A DNA stretch of 64,000 nucleotides from Cohnella thailandensis (GTDB lineage Bacteria > Bacillota > Bacilli > Paenibacillales > Paenibacillaceae), in NCBI RefSeq assembly GCF_014212135.1, contig NZ_JACJVQ010000002.1, positions 248,001 through 312,000 on the forward strand, in the 5' to 3' direction. The notes below the pieces were generated by a model. The model saw only the letters and a list, made by a program, of their open reading frames with translations. It was not told the origin of the DNA and made no database searches. The position numbers and the translations under genes were made by a program. Within the stretch, counting starts at the first letter, position 1, and each line of letters opens with the position of its first letter. Shown here in pieces: positions 17,233 to 25,895 of this stretch.

Positions 17233-19026
17233 TCAGGCTGGCCCTTCTTGCCAACTACAAGGAATGCGCACATATACGCTCGTATGGCTGCCCGGTTCGC
17301 TGTCGACCGTCAAGCCGTACGGTTCGCCGAAATGAAGCCGTAGCCTGCGGTGAACGTTGATCAGCCCGATATGATCCTTATCCGTGCTCGGATCGTCCAG
17401 GCTGCTCTGGATCTCGGCCAGCCGGTCCGGGGCGATGCCGGCCCCTTCGTCCCAGACGCGAATGACCGCGTCCTCGCCCGTCTCCGTCCGGGAAGCGGTG
17501 ACGGAGATCCGCTTGGCGCCCCTGCGACGGTTAATGCCGTGCTCGATCGCGTTCTCGACGAGCGGCTGCAGCACCAGCTTCAGCAAAGCGATGTTCAGAA
17601 GCGGCTCCGGAACGTCGATCCGCACGTCCAGCCGGTCCTCGTATCGGAGCTTCTGCAATTGGATGTAGCTATGCAAGTAGGCCAATTCGTCTCCAAGCGT
17701 CGTATGGCCCTTCTGATCGGTGATGATGTATCGGAAAAGATGTCCCAGCGCCTTGATCATCTCCGCCGTGCCGGGGTCCTTATTGACGACCGCCAGCATG
17801 CGAACCGATTCCAGCGCGTTGTACAGGAAGTGCGGCTTGATCTTGCTCCTCATGGCATCGAACTCCGCCTCCCGCTTCATCATCTCCGCTTGGTGCATCC
17901 GGTTCTTCGTCTCGTTCAGATCGGCGACGAGCCGGTAGAAGCCTTGGCCGAGCCCGGCGATCTCGTCCTGCCTCGCAGGCGCCTGAAGCGGCCAGAACGC
18001 GAAGTCCCCGTTCGCGATGCGCCGCTTGACCTCCTTGGAGAGGCGCTTGAGCGGCAGCGTCATCCGGTGCGCCAGCGCCGCGGCCAGCATAAACGCGCCC
18101 ACGACGCACAGCCCGGTGGACAGGACGATGATCTTCTTGATGTTGCGCTGCTCCTGCAGCAGCTGCTCGAACGACGAGGAGACGATCAGGCTCCAATCGC
18201 TGCCGGGGATGACGTCGTAGACGGTCAGCCGGCTGCCCGAGCCGGACACGTAGACGCCGGACAGGTCGAGCTGCGTTCTCCCTTTTGTCAGCGGCAGTTC
18301 CTTGTCGGATAGCCGCTTGCCGACCGCGTCCGGATCCGTCCCGGATATCGCCGTCCCGTCCGCGCCGCCGATCAGAATCTCCGCGCCGTTCGCCAGGTTG
18401 ACGGACGAATTGACCGAAGCGAAGTCTCGCTCCGCGAAGCCAATCAGCACGACCCCTAACGGGCGAAAACGATCCTCGGACTTGACATATTGCTGAATCT
18501 TGCGCGCGACGAAGATGTAACTGCCATTATGGGTATAGCTGCCCCAATAAGACTTGCCGTCCAACTGGTCCAGCTCCTCCCTCCAATCCGCATCGTCGAC
18601 GTAGCGCGAGTCGAAGCTGTTCGAGCCGGCATACGTTTTATCCCCGGCCGTATTCAGGATCGCGATCTCCTTGGCCTGCACCCCATGGATCTTGAGCTCG
18701 TACAATTGCTTCTCCAACAGGTTGGACGCCGTAATCCTCTGCTGCACGCTCCCGGGAGCGTCCGTGCCGAGCAGGGGATCAATGATGGCCGTGTTGGTCA
18801 TGATCCTCAGAGCGGCATCCGCGGCTCCGTCCATGAAGCTCGTTACGTTCTCCTTGGAGTGGTCGAGCGCCGTCTCCATCATGTCGATCCCGTTGCGCTC
18901 GATCATCTCCGAGAACTTATCGATCGTAAACGCCGATATAATCGTCGTCGGCGTAATAATGAACACCAGCAGCAGGATCAAGATCTGCGAGCGGACGCTG
19001 CCTCCGATCGCCCATCTCTTCCTCAT
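17233..19026 (-). CDS. Sensor histidine kinase, YesM type
   Basis: 597-residue membrane kinase. Membrane helices at about 14-34 and 298-320 enclose an extracellular Cache-like sensor region, followed by a HAMP domain (HRMTLPLKRLSKEVKRR). The histidine-kinase domain of the LytS/YesM family has its phosphorylated His near residue 399 (MRSKIKPHFLYNALESVR), and the ATP-binding domain has the N box LVENAIEHGI and the G box WDEGAGI. It is the first gene of the seven-gene operon, upstream of its response regulator. A candidate promoter and cre site lie just before it. Confidence 0.94.
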   Translation of the reverse strand: MRKRWAIGGSVRSQILILLLVFIITPTTIISAFTIDKFSEMIERNGIDMMETALDHSKENVTSFMDGAADAALRIMTNTAIIDPLLGTDAPGSVQQRITASNLLEKQLYELKIHGVQAKEIAILNTAGDKTYAGSNSFDSRYVDDADWREELDQLDGKSYWGSYTHNGSYIFVARKIQQYVKSEDRFRPLGVVLIGFAERDFASVNSSVNLANGAEILIGGADGTAISGTDPDAVGKRLSDKELPLTKGRTQLDLSGVYVSGSGSRLTVYDVIPGSDWSLIVSSSFEQLLQEQRNIKKIIVLSTGLCVVGAFMLAAALAHRMTLPLKRLSKEVKRRIANGDFAFWPLQAPARQDEIAGLGQGFYRLVADLNETKNRMHQAEMMKREAEFDAMRSKIKPHFLYNALESVRMLAVVNKDPGTAEMIKALGHLFRYIITDQKGHTTLGDELAYLHSYIQLQKLRYEDRLDVRIDVPEPLLNIALLKLVLQPLVENAIEHGINRRRGAKRISVTASRTETGEDAVIRVWDEGAGIAPDRLAEIQSSLDDPSTDKDHIGLINVHRRLRLHFGEPYGLTVDSEPGSHTSVYVRIPCSWQEGPA

Positions 19027-19043
19027 CCCGGGACCCCCTAGAT

Positions 19044-19071
19044 CGTAAGCGCTATCATGGTGCCTATTGTA
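19044..19071 (-). promoter_or_regulatory. Candidate promoter with overlapping cre site for the HK-RR-transporter operon
   Basis: On the minus strand TGTTACAAT is an extended -10 (TACAAT at 19071-19066) with no good -35. About 8 bases later comes TGATAGCGCTTACG (19057-19044), close to the cre consensus, overlapping the expected transcription start. CcpA would then repress the whole operon. Confidence 0.5.
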
Positions 19072-19089
19072 ACAGCATCTTTTGCAATA

Positions 19090-19147
19090 AAAAAGCCAAA
19101 AAAAAGCCCGTCTGCCCCCTATGGTACGGTGGCTGCAAACAGGCTTT
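19090..19147 (-). terminator. Terminator after the PhzF gene
   Basis: On the minus strand AAAGCCTGTTTGC pairs imperfectly with GCAGACGGGCTTT and runs into eight Ts. It lies immediately after the PhzF stop and insulates the kinase operon. Confidence 0.8.
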
Positions 19148-19157
19148 GCGATTCCGC

Positions 19158-20036
19158 TTATATCTTGATATGCCTTCTTTCAATGCCAGCCACTGCACCG
19201 CCAACCCGAACCTGGTTGATTTCACCGCTCTCGCTCAGGCGCAATCCTGCCTTGATTTCAGAAGGACAATCCATCGAATACCCTTGCCTGAACACGACGT
19301 GCTCCACTTCTCGCAAAGATCGTTGGCCATGTTGGTACAAATAGCTGAGCAGGGCCCCGTTGGATGTACCTGTCGCGCTCTCCTCGGGAATATCGTACAG
19401 CGGCGCAAAATTCCGGCATTCCGCAGCAGCTTCGTCCGGAGTATCCATCGTGAACAGATGATACCCAACCACATTATATTTGTCGCTGATGGTGCTTATG
19501 GCGTCAAAATTTGGTTGAATCTCATTCAAAAGTTTCCTGTTGCGGATCGGGATCAAAATGTCCCGCAGTCCCGTCGAAACAATCTGGATGGGCAATCCGG
19601 TTTCCAACTCCTCGGCATTCATCCTCAAAGATGGGGCGATTTCCTCACTGGATATCCTTTCAAGAAATTGCGGTAAAGCCTGCGATAAATAAACTAGACC
19701 CTCAGAGCTAATATCCACATCCAAAATTCCTGCCTTGGTTTCTATCGTATAAGAAGCCCCTTCCTTAGCCAAACCCAACGAATACATTAGTCCAAATGCA
19801 GCAATCGTGGCGTGTCCGCACAGATCAACTTCGCTGGCGGGGGTGAAATAACGGATTTTGTAATCCGCAAGCAGGGATTTCTCCATAAAGGCCGTCTCCG
19901 AAAAGCCCAATTCCTTCGCTATGAGCTGCATTTCGGCAGCATTCAACGAATGGCCATCCTCCAAGACAACGCCTGCCGGATTACCGCCGCGCTCCCCTTT
20001 CGCAAACGCATTTAACGTATACACTTCCACATTCAT
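19158..20036 (-). CDS. PhzF-family isomerase/epimerase-like protein
   Basis: 292-residue cytoplasmic protein with the two-lobed diaminopimelate-epimerase fold of the PhzF family. Family landmarks are the N-terminal NAFAKGERGGNPAGVV, the catalytic Glu47 in GFSETAF, the loop DLCGHATIAAFG, and SATGTSNGALLSYL in the second lobe. Members catalyse isomerisations of small molecules, but most are uncharacterised and the substrate here is unknown. It precedes a terminator and follows the MerR gene by 111 bases on the same strand, so the two may be cotranscribed. The segment is unrelated to the sugar operons around it. Confidence 0.9.
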   Translation of the reverse strand: MNVEVYTLNAFAKGERGGNPAGVVLEDGHSLNAAEMQLIAKELGFSETAFMEKSLLADYKIRYFTPASEVDLCGHATIAAFGLMYSLGLAKEGASYTIETKAGILDVDISSEGLVYLSQALPQFLERISSEEIAPSLRMNAEELETGLPIQIVSTGLRDILIPIRNRKLLNEIQPNFDAISTISDKYNVVGYHLFTMDTPDEAAAECRNFAPLYDIPEESATGTSNGALLSYLYQHGQRSLREVEHVVFRQGYSMDCPSEIKAGLRLSESGEINQVRVGGAVAGIERRHIKI

Positions 20037-20147
20037 GTTCTGTTCGTCCTCTCCTTATTTTCAAAAAAACAAGATGCGTTACCGATTTGGTTCTTGTCAA
20101 AAATAAGCGCCTCAATGCAACCGGAACCGCCCATTGTTAGATCGAGC

Positions 20148-20531
20148 CTAAATTTTAATACTAGTTCGTTCAATCTGAGATTCTAAAACATCATATAGAG
20201 CAAGCTTATAATTAATTTTATCCAAGTTAAAATAGAGATCCCTTATGCTTCTCTCTATTTCTTTTTTATGATTGAGCATCATCAATTTCCGTTCTGAAAT
20301 TGTTGAGTCCCCTTCTTTGTATAAATAAACGTATTTCTGAATTTGAGCAATAGGCATTCCCGTTGCCCGAAGTGCAGTAACAAAGTGTATCCAGCTTAAA
20401 TCTTCTTCGTCGTATAACCGCTTCCCGTTTTCATTTCTCTTCACATGTGGAAGCAGCCCCTCCTTTTCGTAATATCGAAGTGTGGGAGCCGCTATTCCTG
20501 TCAATTCGGTTACTTCTCTTATAGTCATCAT
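20148..20531 (-). CDS. MerR-family transcriptional regulator
   Basis: 127-residue regulator. The N-terminal winged helix-turn-helix is clear (TIREVTELTGIAAPTLRYYEKEGLL at residues 3-27, then GKRLYDEEDLSWIHFV), followed by a coiled-coil dimer helix. No cysteine cluster is present, so it is not a metal sensor; it resembles the AdhR/BltR-type subgroup responding to small organic molecules. It is divergent from the SDR gene at 20762, whose promoter has the 19-base spacer typical of MerR targets. The region is AT-richer than its neighbours, which suggests horizontal gain. Confidence 0.92.
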   Translation of the reverse strand: MMTIREVTELTGIAAPTLRYYEKEGLLPHVKRNENGKRLYDEEDLSWIHFVTALRATGMPIAQIQKYVYLYKEGDSTISERKLMMLNHKKEIERSIRDLYFNLDKINYKLALYDVLESQIERTSIKI

Positions 20532-20551
20532 AAGTAACTCTCCCCCCTCTA

Positions 20552-20567
20552 TTAAAGTGTACTTTAA
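20552..20567. promoter_or_regulatory. Palindromic operator candidate upstream of merR-type gene
   Basis: TTAAAGT and ACTTTAA form an inverted repeat around a GT centre, 21 bases before the MerR start. It is a plausible autoregulatory site. Confidence 0.45.
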
Positions 20568-20688
20568 ATAAAATCTTGACTTTTCAAACTAAATTAGCCG
20601 CATTTTTGCTGTGAGTTATGGTGGGAATATGATTAAATCAAAGAATTCTTCGGTTCGATTATATGCTTATTATCTCATCAGAAAAACC

Positions 20689-20719
20689 TTGACTTCAAGT
20701 AAACTTTATCTTTTAAGAT
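20689..20719 (+). promoter_or_regulatory. MerR-type promoter of the SDR gene (19-base spacer)
   Basis: TTGACT (20689-20694) and TAAGAT (20714-20719) are separated by 19 bases, longer than the standard 17. MerR activators untwist such promoters. The spacer includes TCAAGTAAACTTTA, and CTTGACTTCAAG at its left edge is a short inverted repeat suited to regulator binding. Confidence 0.6.
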
Positions 20720-20761
20720 AACGGTGTAATTAATAATGATTCTTGAGAGGATGAAGTTACA

Positions 20762-21517
20762 ATGACAACTATCTCGATCGTTACGGGCGGCAGCCGCGGA
20801 CTTGGTCGCAATACGGCCATCAGTATTGCGCGTCATGGCGGCGATGTCATCCTGACCTATCGTAGCCAAGCTGAAGAAGCAAAGTCTGTTGTTGCCGAAA
20901 TCGAAGCTCTGGGGCGTAAAGCAGTCGCTCTGCAACTCGATGTTGGAAACATCGCCAGCTTTGCGGCCTTTGCCGAGACAGTCCGTTCGACCTTGCATTC
21001 TACTTGGGATAGGGCCACCTTCGATCATCTGGTGAACAATGCCGGCCACGGAGAAATGATAGACTTCGTCGAAACAACGGAAGCTCAGTTCGACGGCCTG
21101 TTCAATGTGCACGTCAAGGGCGTGTTTTTCTTGACTCAGACCCTTCTACCTCTTCTTGCAGACGGTGGCCGTATTGTGAATTTCTCATCAGGTCTCACTC
21201 GTGTATCTTATCCCGGATTCTCCGCTTACTCTGCGGCGAAGGGAGCGGTCGAGGTACTAACCATCTATATGGCCAAAGAACTCGGTCATCGCGGTATCAC
21301 CGCCAATACCATTGCGCCTGGTGCAATCGAAACCGATTTTCTAGGCGGCGCTGTACGCGACACGCCTGCTTACAATGACGCATTTGCCGCGATGGTTGCC
21401 CTTGGTCGTGTCGGCGTACCCGACGACATCGGTCCCGCAGTCGCCAGCCTGCTTGGATCCGATAATCGCTGGGTTAATGCGCAGAGAATCGAAGTCTCGG
21501 GCGGTCAGAACATCTGA
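20762..21517 (+). CDS. Short-chain dehydrogenase/reductase (SDR) family oxidoreductase
   Basis: 251-residue classical SDR. The NAD(P)-binding motif TGGSRGLG is at residues 8-15, NNAG near residue 92, the catalytic Ser in VNFSSG, and the Tyr and Lys in AYSAAKG near residue 157. An Arg in the YRSQ stretch after the second beta strand suggests NADPH preference. The C terminus carries the usual IAPGAIETDF and VSGGQ. GAGAGGATG lies about 10 bases before the ATG. It is divergent from the MerR gene and its promoter looks MerR-controlled, so it may reduce a reactive carbonyl compound sensed by that regulator. Confidence 0.93.
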   Translation: MTTISIVTGGSRGLGRNTAISIARHGGDVILTYRSQAEEAKSVVAEIEALGRKAVALQLDVGNIASFAAFAETVRSTLHSTWDRATFDHLVNNAGHGEMIDFVETTEAQFDGLFNVHVKGVFFLTQTLLPLLADGGRIVNFSSGLTRVSYPGFSAYSAAKGAVEVLTIYMAKELGHRGITANTIAPGAIETDFLGGAVRDTPAYNDAFAAMVALGRVGVPDDIGPAVASLLGSDNRWVNAQRIEVSGGQNI

Positions 21518-22099
21518 TTGCTAGTAATGCCGCAAAGCAACTTCCTTCTAGTTGTCAAAGGCCGCTGCGAAGAGATGCGGCGGCCTCATAATATGTCTAA
21601 GGAAAGGAAAAATACAATGCCAATGATTGCGGCCTTCACCGCGGAGTTGGGCATAAAATACACTTCCCTTTGCTTCGCTCCCTTCCTCTCTACGATCGTA
21701 GATCGGTTTTCCCAATTTAAGCAACGCCCTTTCCCTCAATGTCATACAAAAAATTTTAAGATGGATGAAATCTATTAAGCCCCCTAATTGAATTGGAGAG
21801 TACATAGGGAAATAAGGTACTACTATTTCATTAGGGAGGCGAAGCTTGCGGTTGTTAAAGGTGAATCGCTGATAAGGGTGAAACCTAGCGGCAGCCCTTT
21901 CCCTGTTTATTTAAGCGCCTTGTCTATCGGAAAAGCCATGCCGGACCACGCCTTCTTGGCGACGCCCTCGGGAAAGCGCTCGTCTAGCGCCGACTGCCAG
22001 TCCGATTCATTTCCGGTACTCTGCCAAAAGGCAAGCTCAAAGCATTGCTTATATGATACAATCGATTCAGCATATAAAATAATGAAGGCAGGCCTTCCG
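21518..22099 (+). other. 582-base stretch without a convincing gene
   Basis: Just after the SDR stop there is a hairpin (GGCCGC and GCGGCC, about 21559-21592) without a T run, probably a weak terminator. A 53-codon frame starts at 21617 with AAGGAAAGG upstream, but its product resembles nothing I know. Positions 21985-22007 repeat exactly a piece of the terminator at 1042-1064. The promoter and leader of the AraC gene should lie in the last 80 bases; CAGCATATAA at 22068-22077 matches the leader of the AraC gene at 8338. Confidence 0.5.
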
Positions 22100-22930
22100 A
22101 TGGATCACTACCGAAAACAAATCATGCTAACCCATCTGGACAAGAAGCTGCCGATGTTTGTCGAGGCGTTCGGATGGAATGTCGGCGAGAGCGAGTTCGA
22201 TCGTCCCGACGGCTATCATTGCTATCATTGGCTGCATACGACTGCCGGGTCCGGAGAATTTCGCTTTTCGGGGAAAAAAATTACCTTGTCGGTCAACGAA
22301 GGTATTCTGCTGAAACCGAACGTCCCGCATTTTTACACGCCGCTGACCGATCCCTGGTCCACCTGGTATATCACCTTCGGAGGCGCGCAGATTGGCGCGA
22401 TCCTGGACGCGCTCGACCTGGCCGAGTCGACCGTCATCAGTTGGGAGCCGTCTTCGCCGATAGCAAGCATGCACAAAAAGGCAAGTAAAATAGCCGGCGC
22501 CCCCTACGGGTTCGCCGGCTTGGACAGTTCCGTCACCTTGTACCGCTTCCTGACGGATATAAAAAAATTCGGTCGTGCCGACAATATGCGTTCGCTGTCG
22601 CACTATCATGAGCGGCTGCTGCCGCTGATGCGCTATCTGGAAGAGGTTTATCACGATCCGGCAGTCGGACTGGAGGATATGGCCCGGTATGCCGGCCTCA
22701 GTCCCCAGCATTTGAATCATCTGTTCCGTACGGCGACCGGCATGAGTCCCTACCAGTTTCTAATTCATCTGCGTATTCAAAAAGCGAAGGAGGAACTCGT
22801 CGGCCCGGGCGATCGGACGATCAAAGCCATCGCTGCCCAGGTCGGCTTTCTTGATGCCAGCCACTTCGTATCGACTTTTCGCCGGCTGGAACAAAAAACG
22901 CCCGAGCAATTCCGCAGGCTGCATCGTTGA
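22100..22930 (+). CDS. AraC-family transcriptional regulator with cupin sensor domain
   Basis: 276-residue soluble regulator, a paralogue of the one at 8338. The cupin half contains YHCYHWLHTTAGSGEF and LLKPNVPHFYTPL; the C-terminal double helix-turn-helix contains VGLEDMARYAGLSPQHLNHL and KAIAAQVGFLDASHFVSTFR. The ATG at 22100 is preferred because it gives the same length as the paralogue and has GAAGG 11 bases upstream. ATG 22082 is an alternative, and the open frame back to 21788 looks non-coding. It converges on the GH42 operon. A decayed copy of its 3' end lies at 31731-31804. Confidence 0.88.
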   Translation: MDHYRKQIMLTHLDKKLPMFVEAFGWNVGESEFDRPDGYHCYHWLHTTAGSGEFRFSGKKITLSVNEGILLKPNVPHFYTPLTDPWSTWYITFGGAQIGAILDALDLAESTVISWEPSSPIASMHKKASKIAGAPYGFAGLDSSVTLYRFLTDIKKFGRADNMRSLSHYHERLLPLMRYLEEVYHDPAVGLEDMARYAGLSPQHLNHLFRTATGMSPYQFLIHLRIQKAKEELVGPGDRTIKAIAAQVGFLDASHFVSTFRRLEQKTPEQFRRLHR

Positions 22931-22978
22931 CGGCATTCGGATGAGTTCCGCAAGCGGCAGCCTGATTCCTGAAATCCG

Positions 22979-25057
22979 TCAAGACAACGCCCACCAGCTC
23001 ACGCCGTAGGGCGGCAGTGTTTGCTCGGTCTTCACTTCCGTTTGGCTGAGAACGTCCAAGACCGGACGCTTTAAACGAATGCGCTTCGGTTCGTCGGAAT
23101 AATTCAGGAGAATAACATAGCTTTTCTCGCCTTCCCGCCGATACACCGTCTCCACCTCCGCGGGCAGATTGTCGGCCCAATCCGACGAAGGATCGGTCGT
23201 ACCGAGCGCGTCAAGCAGCGCTTCCGTATTATCAAGCGTAAAAAAAGTGCCGACGTAGACGATCCGGCCTCGTCCGTACGGCCGTACGGCGATCGCCGGT
23301 CTGCCCGCATAATAATCTCGCACGTATTCGGCAAGAACGGAACACCCGTCGGCTTCCGGCTCCAATATCTCGTGGAACAGCGGCGCAGCCGTTTCCTTAT
23401 CCGGCGTACCAAAGCGGATCCGGGCAGCGTCATCCCCGTCGACCATCGTGAAGTCTTCCACGGCGATGCCCGCGAGCGTACGAACGACGCCCGGGAACGG
23501 CAACATATGCGCATGGTTGTTTCTATCCTTGTATCCGGCGCGCGGACCGAACACGAGCGTGCCGCCCTGGCTCGCATAGCTTCGCAGCGGCTCAAGCTCA
23601 TGCTCGTCCAATAGCTTCACGTTCGGCGCGAACACGATCTCGTACCGATTCAGGACATTCGGCTCCGAAGCCGCACCGAGATCAAGCATATCCGTGCCGA
23701 TGTGCCGGGACGCCAGCGCCAGGTAAATATTTTCTTCGCTTCTCCAATACTCGGAGCCGGTATGACGATCAATCTTGCAGTTGCTGTCGTTGTCGTAGTC
23801 GCTTAAGATCGCGGCCGTCGCATGAACGCTGGTCGACACGATCAGCTTCGACAATCTCCCGGTCTCCAATGCCACGGCGCGCGCTTCTTCGAGCCGACGG
23901 TTCGGCTGGTTGCCATAATCGTTAAGGCCGTGCCAGAGCGTCTCCGCGCCGTAGGGACAAGTCCGCCAGCGGAAATAAAGCACGCCGTCCGCGCCGTGCG
24001 CGATCGACTGCCAGGTCCACAGACGAATCTGCCCGGGCTTCGGCGAGACCTGCAGATAATCATCGCGATCGTCGTTCAGCCCGTTGCCCGTCTGACCGCC
24101 CGGTCCCGCCTGCTGCTCCAGAATCATATATTTTCCGGAATAGCCTCGCATCCGGCTCAGATGCTTGCCGCTCAGCTTGTCCTTCTCGCGGACCGGCACA
24201 TCCTTGCGCATCAACTGAAAGGAAGGGTACGAGTCGTACGACAGGAAATCGACCGCCCGCTCCGTAAACGGCTTGTAGTCGATATTGCCGAACATGCCGT
24301 TGTGGGTTGCGAACTGATGCGGAGCTGCCCCCTTCAGGATGCGGTACTGGCGCTCGGCGAACGCGATTGCGGATTCGGACGTGAACCTGTAAAAGTCGAG
24401 CAGATGACTCGGGTTATGATAGGTAACCGTAGGTTTGGGCAACGCGACCTGGCCCCAGTCGGTGTACGTCTGCGCCCAGAACGCCGTCCCCCACGCTTCG
24501 TTCAGCGTTTGCAGCGTACCGTACCTCGTCCGGCACCACTCGCGGAAGGCATCGTGATCGCTAGGCGCAAAGCTGGCGTCGGAGTGGCAATTTAGCTCGT
24601 TGTCGATCTGCCAGCCGATGACGGCGGGATGATCCTTGTACCGGTCGGCCATGGCCGACACGATCCCGTCGCACAGCCGCAAGTACGTTGCGGACGTATA
24701 GTTGTAGTGTCGGCGAGACCCGTGCGCCATCCTGCGACCGCCGAAGTCGACGCGCAGCGTCTCGGGATACTTGTCCGTCAACCATGCCGGCGGCGCGTAG
24801 GTGGGCGTCCCCAGAATAACGCGCAGACCGCAGCCGGCTGCCCCCTCGATCGCCCGATCGAACAGGGAGAAGTCGTACTTGCCCTCTTCAGGCTCCATGA
24901 CGTTCCAAGCGGTCTCGCCCATCCGGACGGTATTAAAGCCAAGCTCCGACATCCGGCGGAAGTCCTCCGCCCAGCACGCTTCCTTCCAATGCTCCGGATA
25001 ATAGCAGACGCCGAGCAGGAAGTCGCTGCCCCGATATGCTTTTCGTTCATTCAGCAT
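22979..25057 (-). CDS. GH42 beta-galactosidase
   Basis: 692-residue cytoplasmic enzyme, the usual GH42 length. The TIM barrel covers about residues 12-380 with the acid/base Glu154 in GWQIDNELNC and the nucleophile Glu314 in MILEQQAGPGG. A trimerisation domain follows (FAPNVKLLDEHELEPLRSYA, GGTLVFGPRAGYKDRN), then a small beta domain at the end. No signal peptide is present, so it acts on imported galactosides. GGAGG precedes the ATG. It is the last gene of the operon, 25 bases after the permease, which links that importer to beta-galactoside-containing oligosaccharides such as galactan fragments. Confidence 0.95.
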   Translation of the reverse strand: MLNERKAYRGSDFLLGVCYYPEHWKEACWAEDFRRMSELGFNTVRMGETAWNVMEPEEGKYDFSLFDRAIEGAAGCGLRVILGTPTYAPPAWLTDKYPETLRVDFGGRRMAHGSRRHYNYTSATYLRLCDGIVSAMADRYKDHPAVIGWQIDNELNCHSDASFAPSDHDAFREWCRTRYGTLQTLNEAWGTAFWAQTYTDWGQVALPKPTVTYHNPSHLLDFYRFTSESAIAFAERQYRILKGAAPHQFATHNGMFGNIDYKPFTERAVDFLSYDSYPSFQLMRKDVPVREKDKLSGKHLSRMRGYSGKYMILEQQAGPGGQTGNGLNDDRDDYLQVSPKPGQIRLWTWQSIAHGADGVLYFRWRTCPYGAETLWHGLNDYGNQPNRRLEEARAVALETGRLSKLIVSTSVHATAAILSDYDNDSNCKIDRHTGSEYWRSEENIYLALASRHIGTDMLDLGAASEPNVLNRYEIVFAPNVKLLDEHELEPLRSYASQGGTLVFGPRAGYKDRNNHAHMLPFPGVVRTLAGIAVEDFTMVDGDDAARIRFGTPDKETAAPLFHEILEPEADGCSVLAEYVRDYYAGRPAIAVRPYGRGRIVYVGTFFTLDNTEALLDALGTTDPSSDWADNLPAEVETVYRREGEKSYVILLNYSDEPKRIRLKRPVLDVLSQTEVKTEQTLPPYGVSWWALS

Positions 25058-25082
25058 GCCGCTGTCCTCCCTTGATTTCCAG

Positions 25083-25895
25083 TCAGCCTTTGACCGCGCC
25101 GCCCGTCAATCCCCGGACCAATGTCTTGGACCCGAACAAAAACAAAAGGATCAACGGCAGCGTGCCGAGCGTAAGTCCCAGGATGCTGGCAGCATAGTCG
25201 GTCCGGTATCGGGTCGACAGATTGGCGATGCCGAGCGGCAGCGTATACAGCTCCGGCTTGTTGATCGTGACCAGCGGCAGCAAATAATTGTTCCATGAAC
25301 CGAGGAAGCAGATCAGGCCAAGCGTACTGACTGCCGGGAGGAGGAAGGGAACCACGATCCGGAAAAAAATGCCGGGCTCCGTGCAGCCGTCGATCCGCGC
25401 GCTCTCTACGACCTCCGTCGGTACGGACGATTGTACGAACTGCGTCATGAAGAAGACGCCGAACGCATTGTTCAGACCCGCGATAATGAGCGGGGCATGA
25501 GAGTTGTTCAGGTGGAACCACTTCATCTCCATGACGAAGGCAATCAGACCGAGCTGGCCGGGGATCATCATCGTGACGAGAATGAAGCCGTACAGCCATG
25601 TCTTCCCCTTGAAGCTGTACTTGCCGAAAGCGAAGCCGGTCAGCGCGCTGATGAACACCGACACGGCGGTAAATAACACGGAGACATAGAAACTGTTCCA
25701 GTAGTTGCGCAAAAAGTCCGCAGACAGAATCGTTTTAAAATTTTCCAGCAGATAGCCGCTTGGCAGGATGGGCAGCTTTTTGAACAGATCCTCGGAGTAA
25801 TAGGTGCCCATCGTCAGCATCATATAGAAAGGAAAAAGGAAAATCAGCGACAGGATCGTTAATGCCGCGATCAGCAGTCCTTTTTGCGTTTTCAC
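25083..25895 (-). CDS. Carbohydrate ABC transporter permease, MalG type
   Basis: 270-residue inner-membrane permease with six hydrophobic segments. The EAA loop is VVESARIDGCTEPGIFFRIVVP near residue 165, and the end VRGLTGGAVKG is typical of MalG relatives. Its start overlaps the stop of the MalF-type gene by 4 bases (ATGA), indicating translational coupling. It is followed directly by the GH42 gene. Confidence 0.93.
   Translation of the reverse strand: MKTQKGLLIAALTILSLIFLFPFYMMLTMGTYYSEDLFKKLPILPSGYLLENFKTILSADFLRNYWNSFYVSVLFTAVSVFISALTGFAFGKYSFKGKTWLYGFILVTMMIPGQLGLIAFVMEMKWFHLNNSHAPLIIAGLNNAFGVFFMTQFVQSSVPTEVVESARIDGCTEPGIFFRIVVPFLLPAVSTLGLICFLGSWNNYLLPLVTINKPELYTLPLGIANLSTRYRTDYAASILGLTLGTLPLILLFLFGSKTLVRGLTGGAVKG

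Noticed and set aside
21617..21778. 53-codon frame with AAGGAAAGG upstream
   Set aside because: No recognisable family and a low-quality product; kept only as a note in the gap entry.
21909..22065. Minus-strand frame ending KKAWSGMAFPIDKALK
   Set aside because: It reads like protein, but has no start codon, runs across the AraC promoter, and chance frames of this size are common here.
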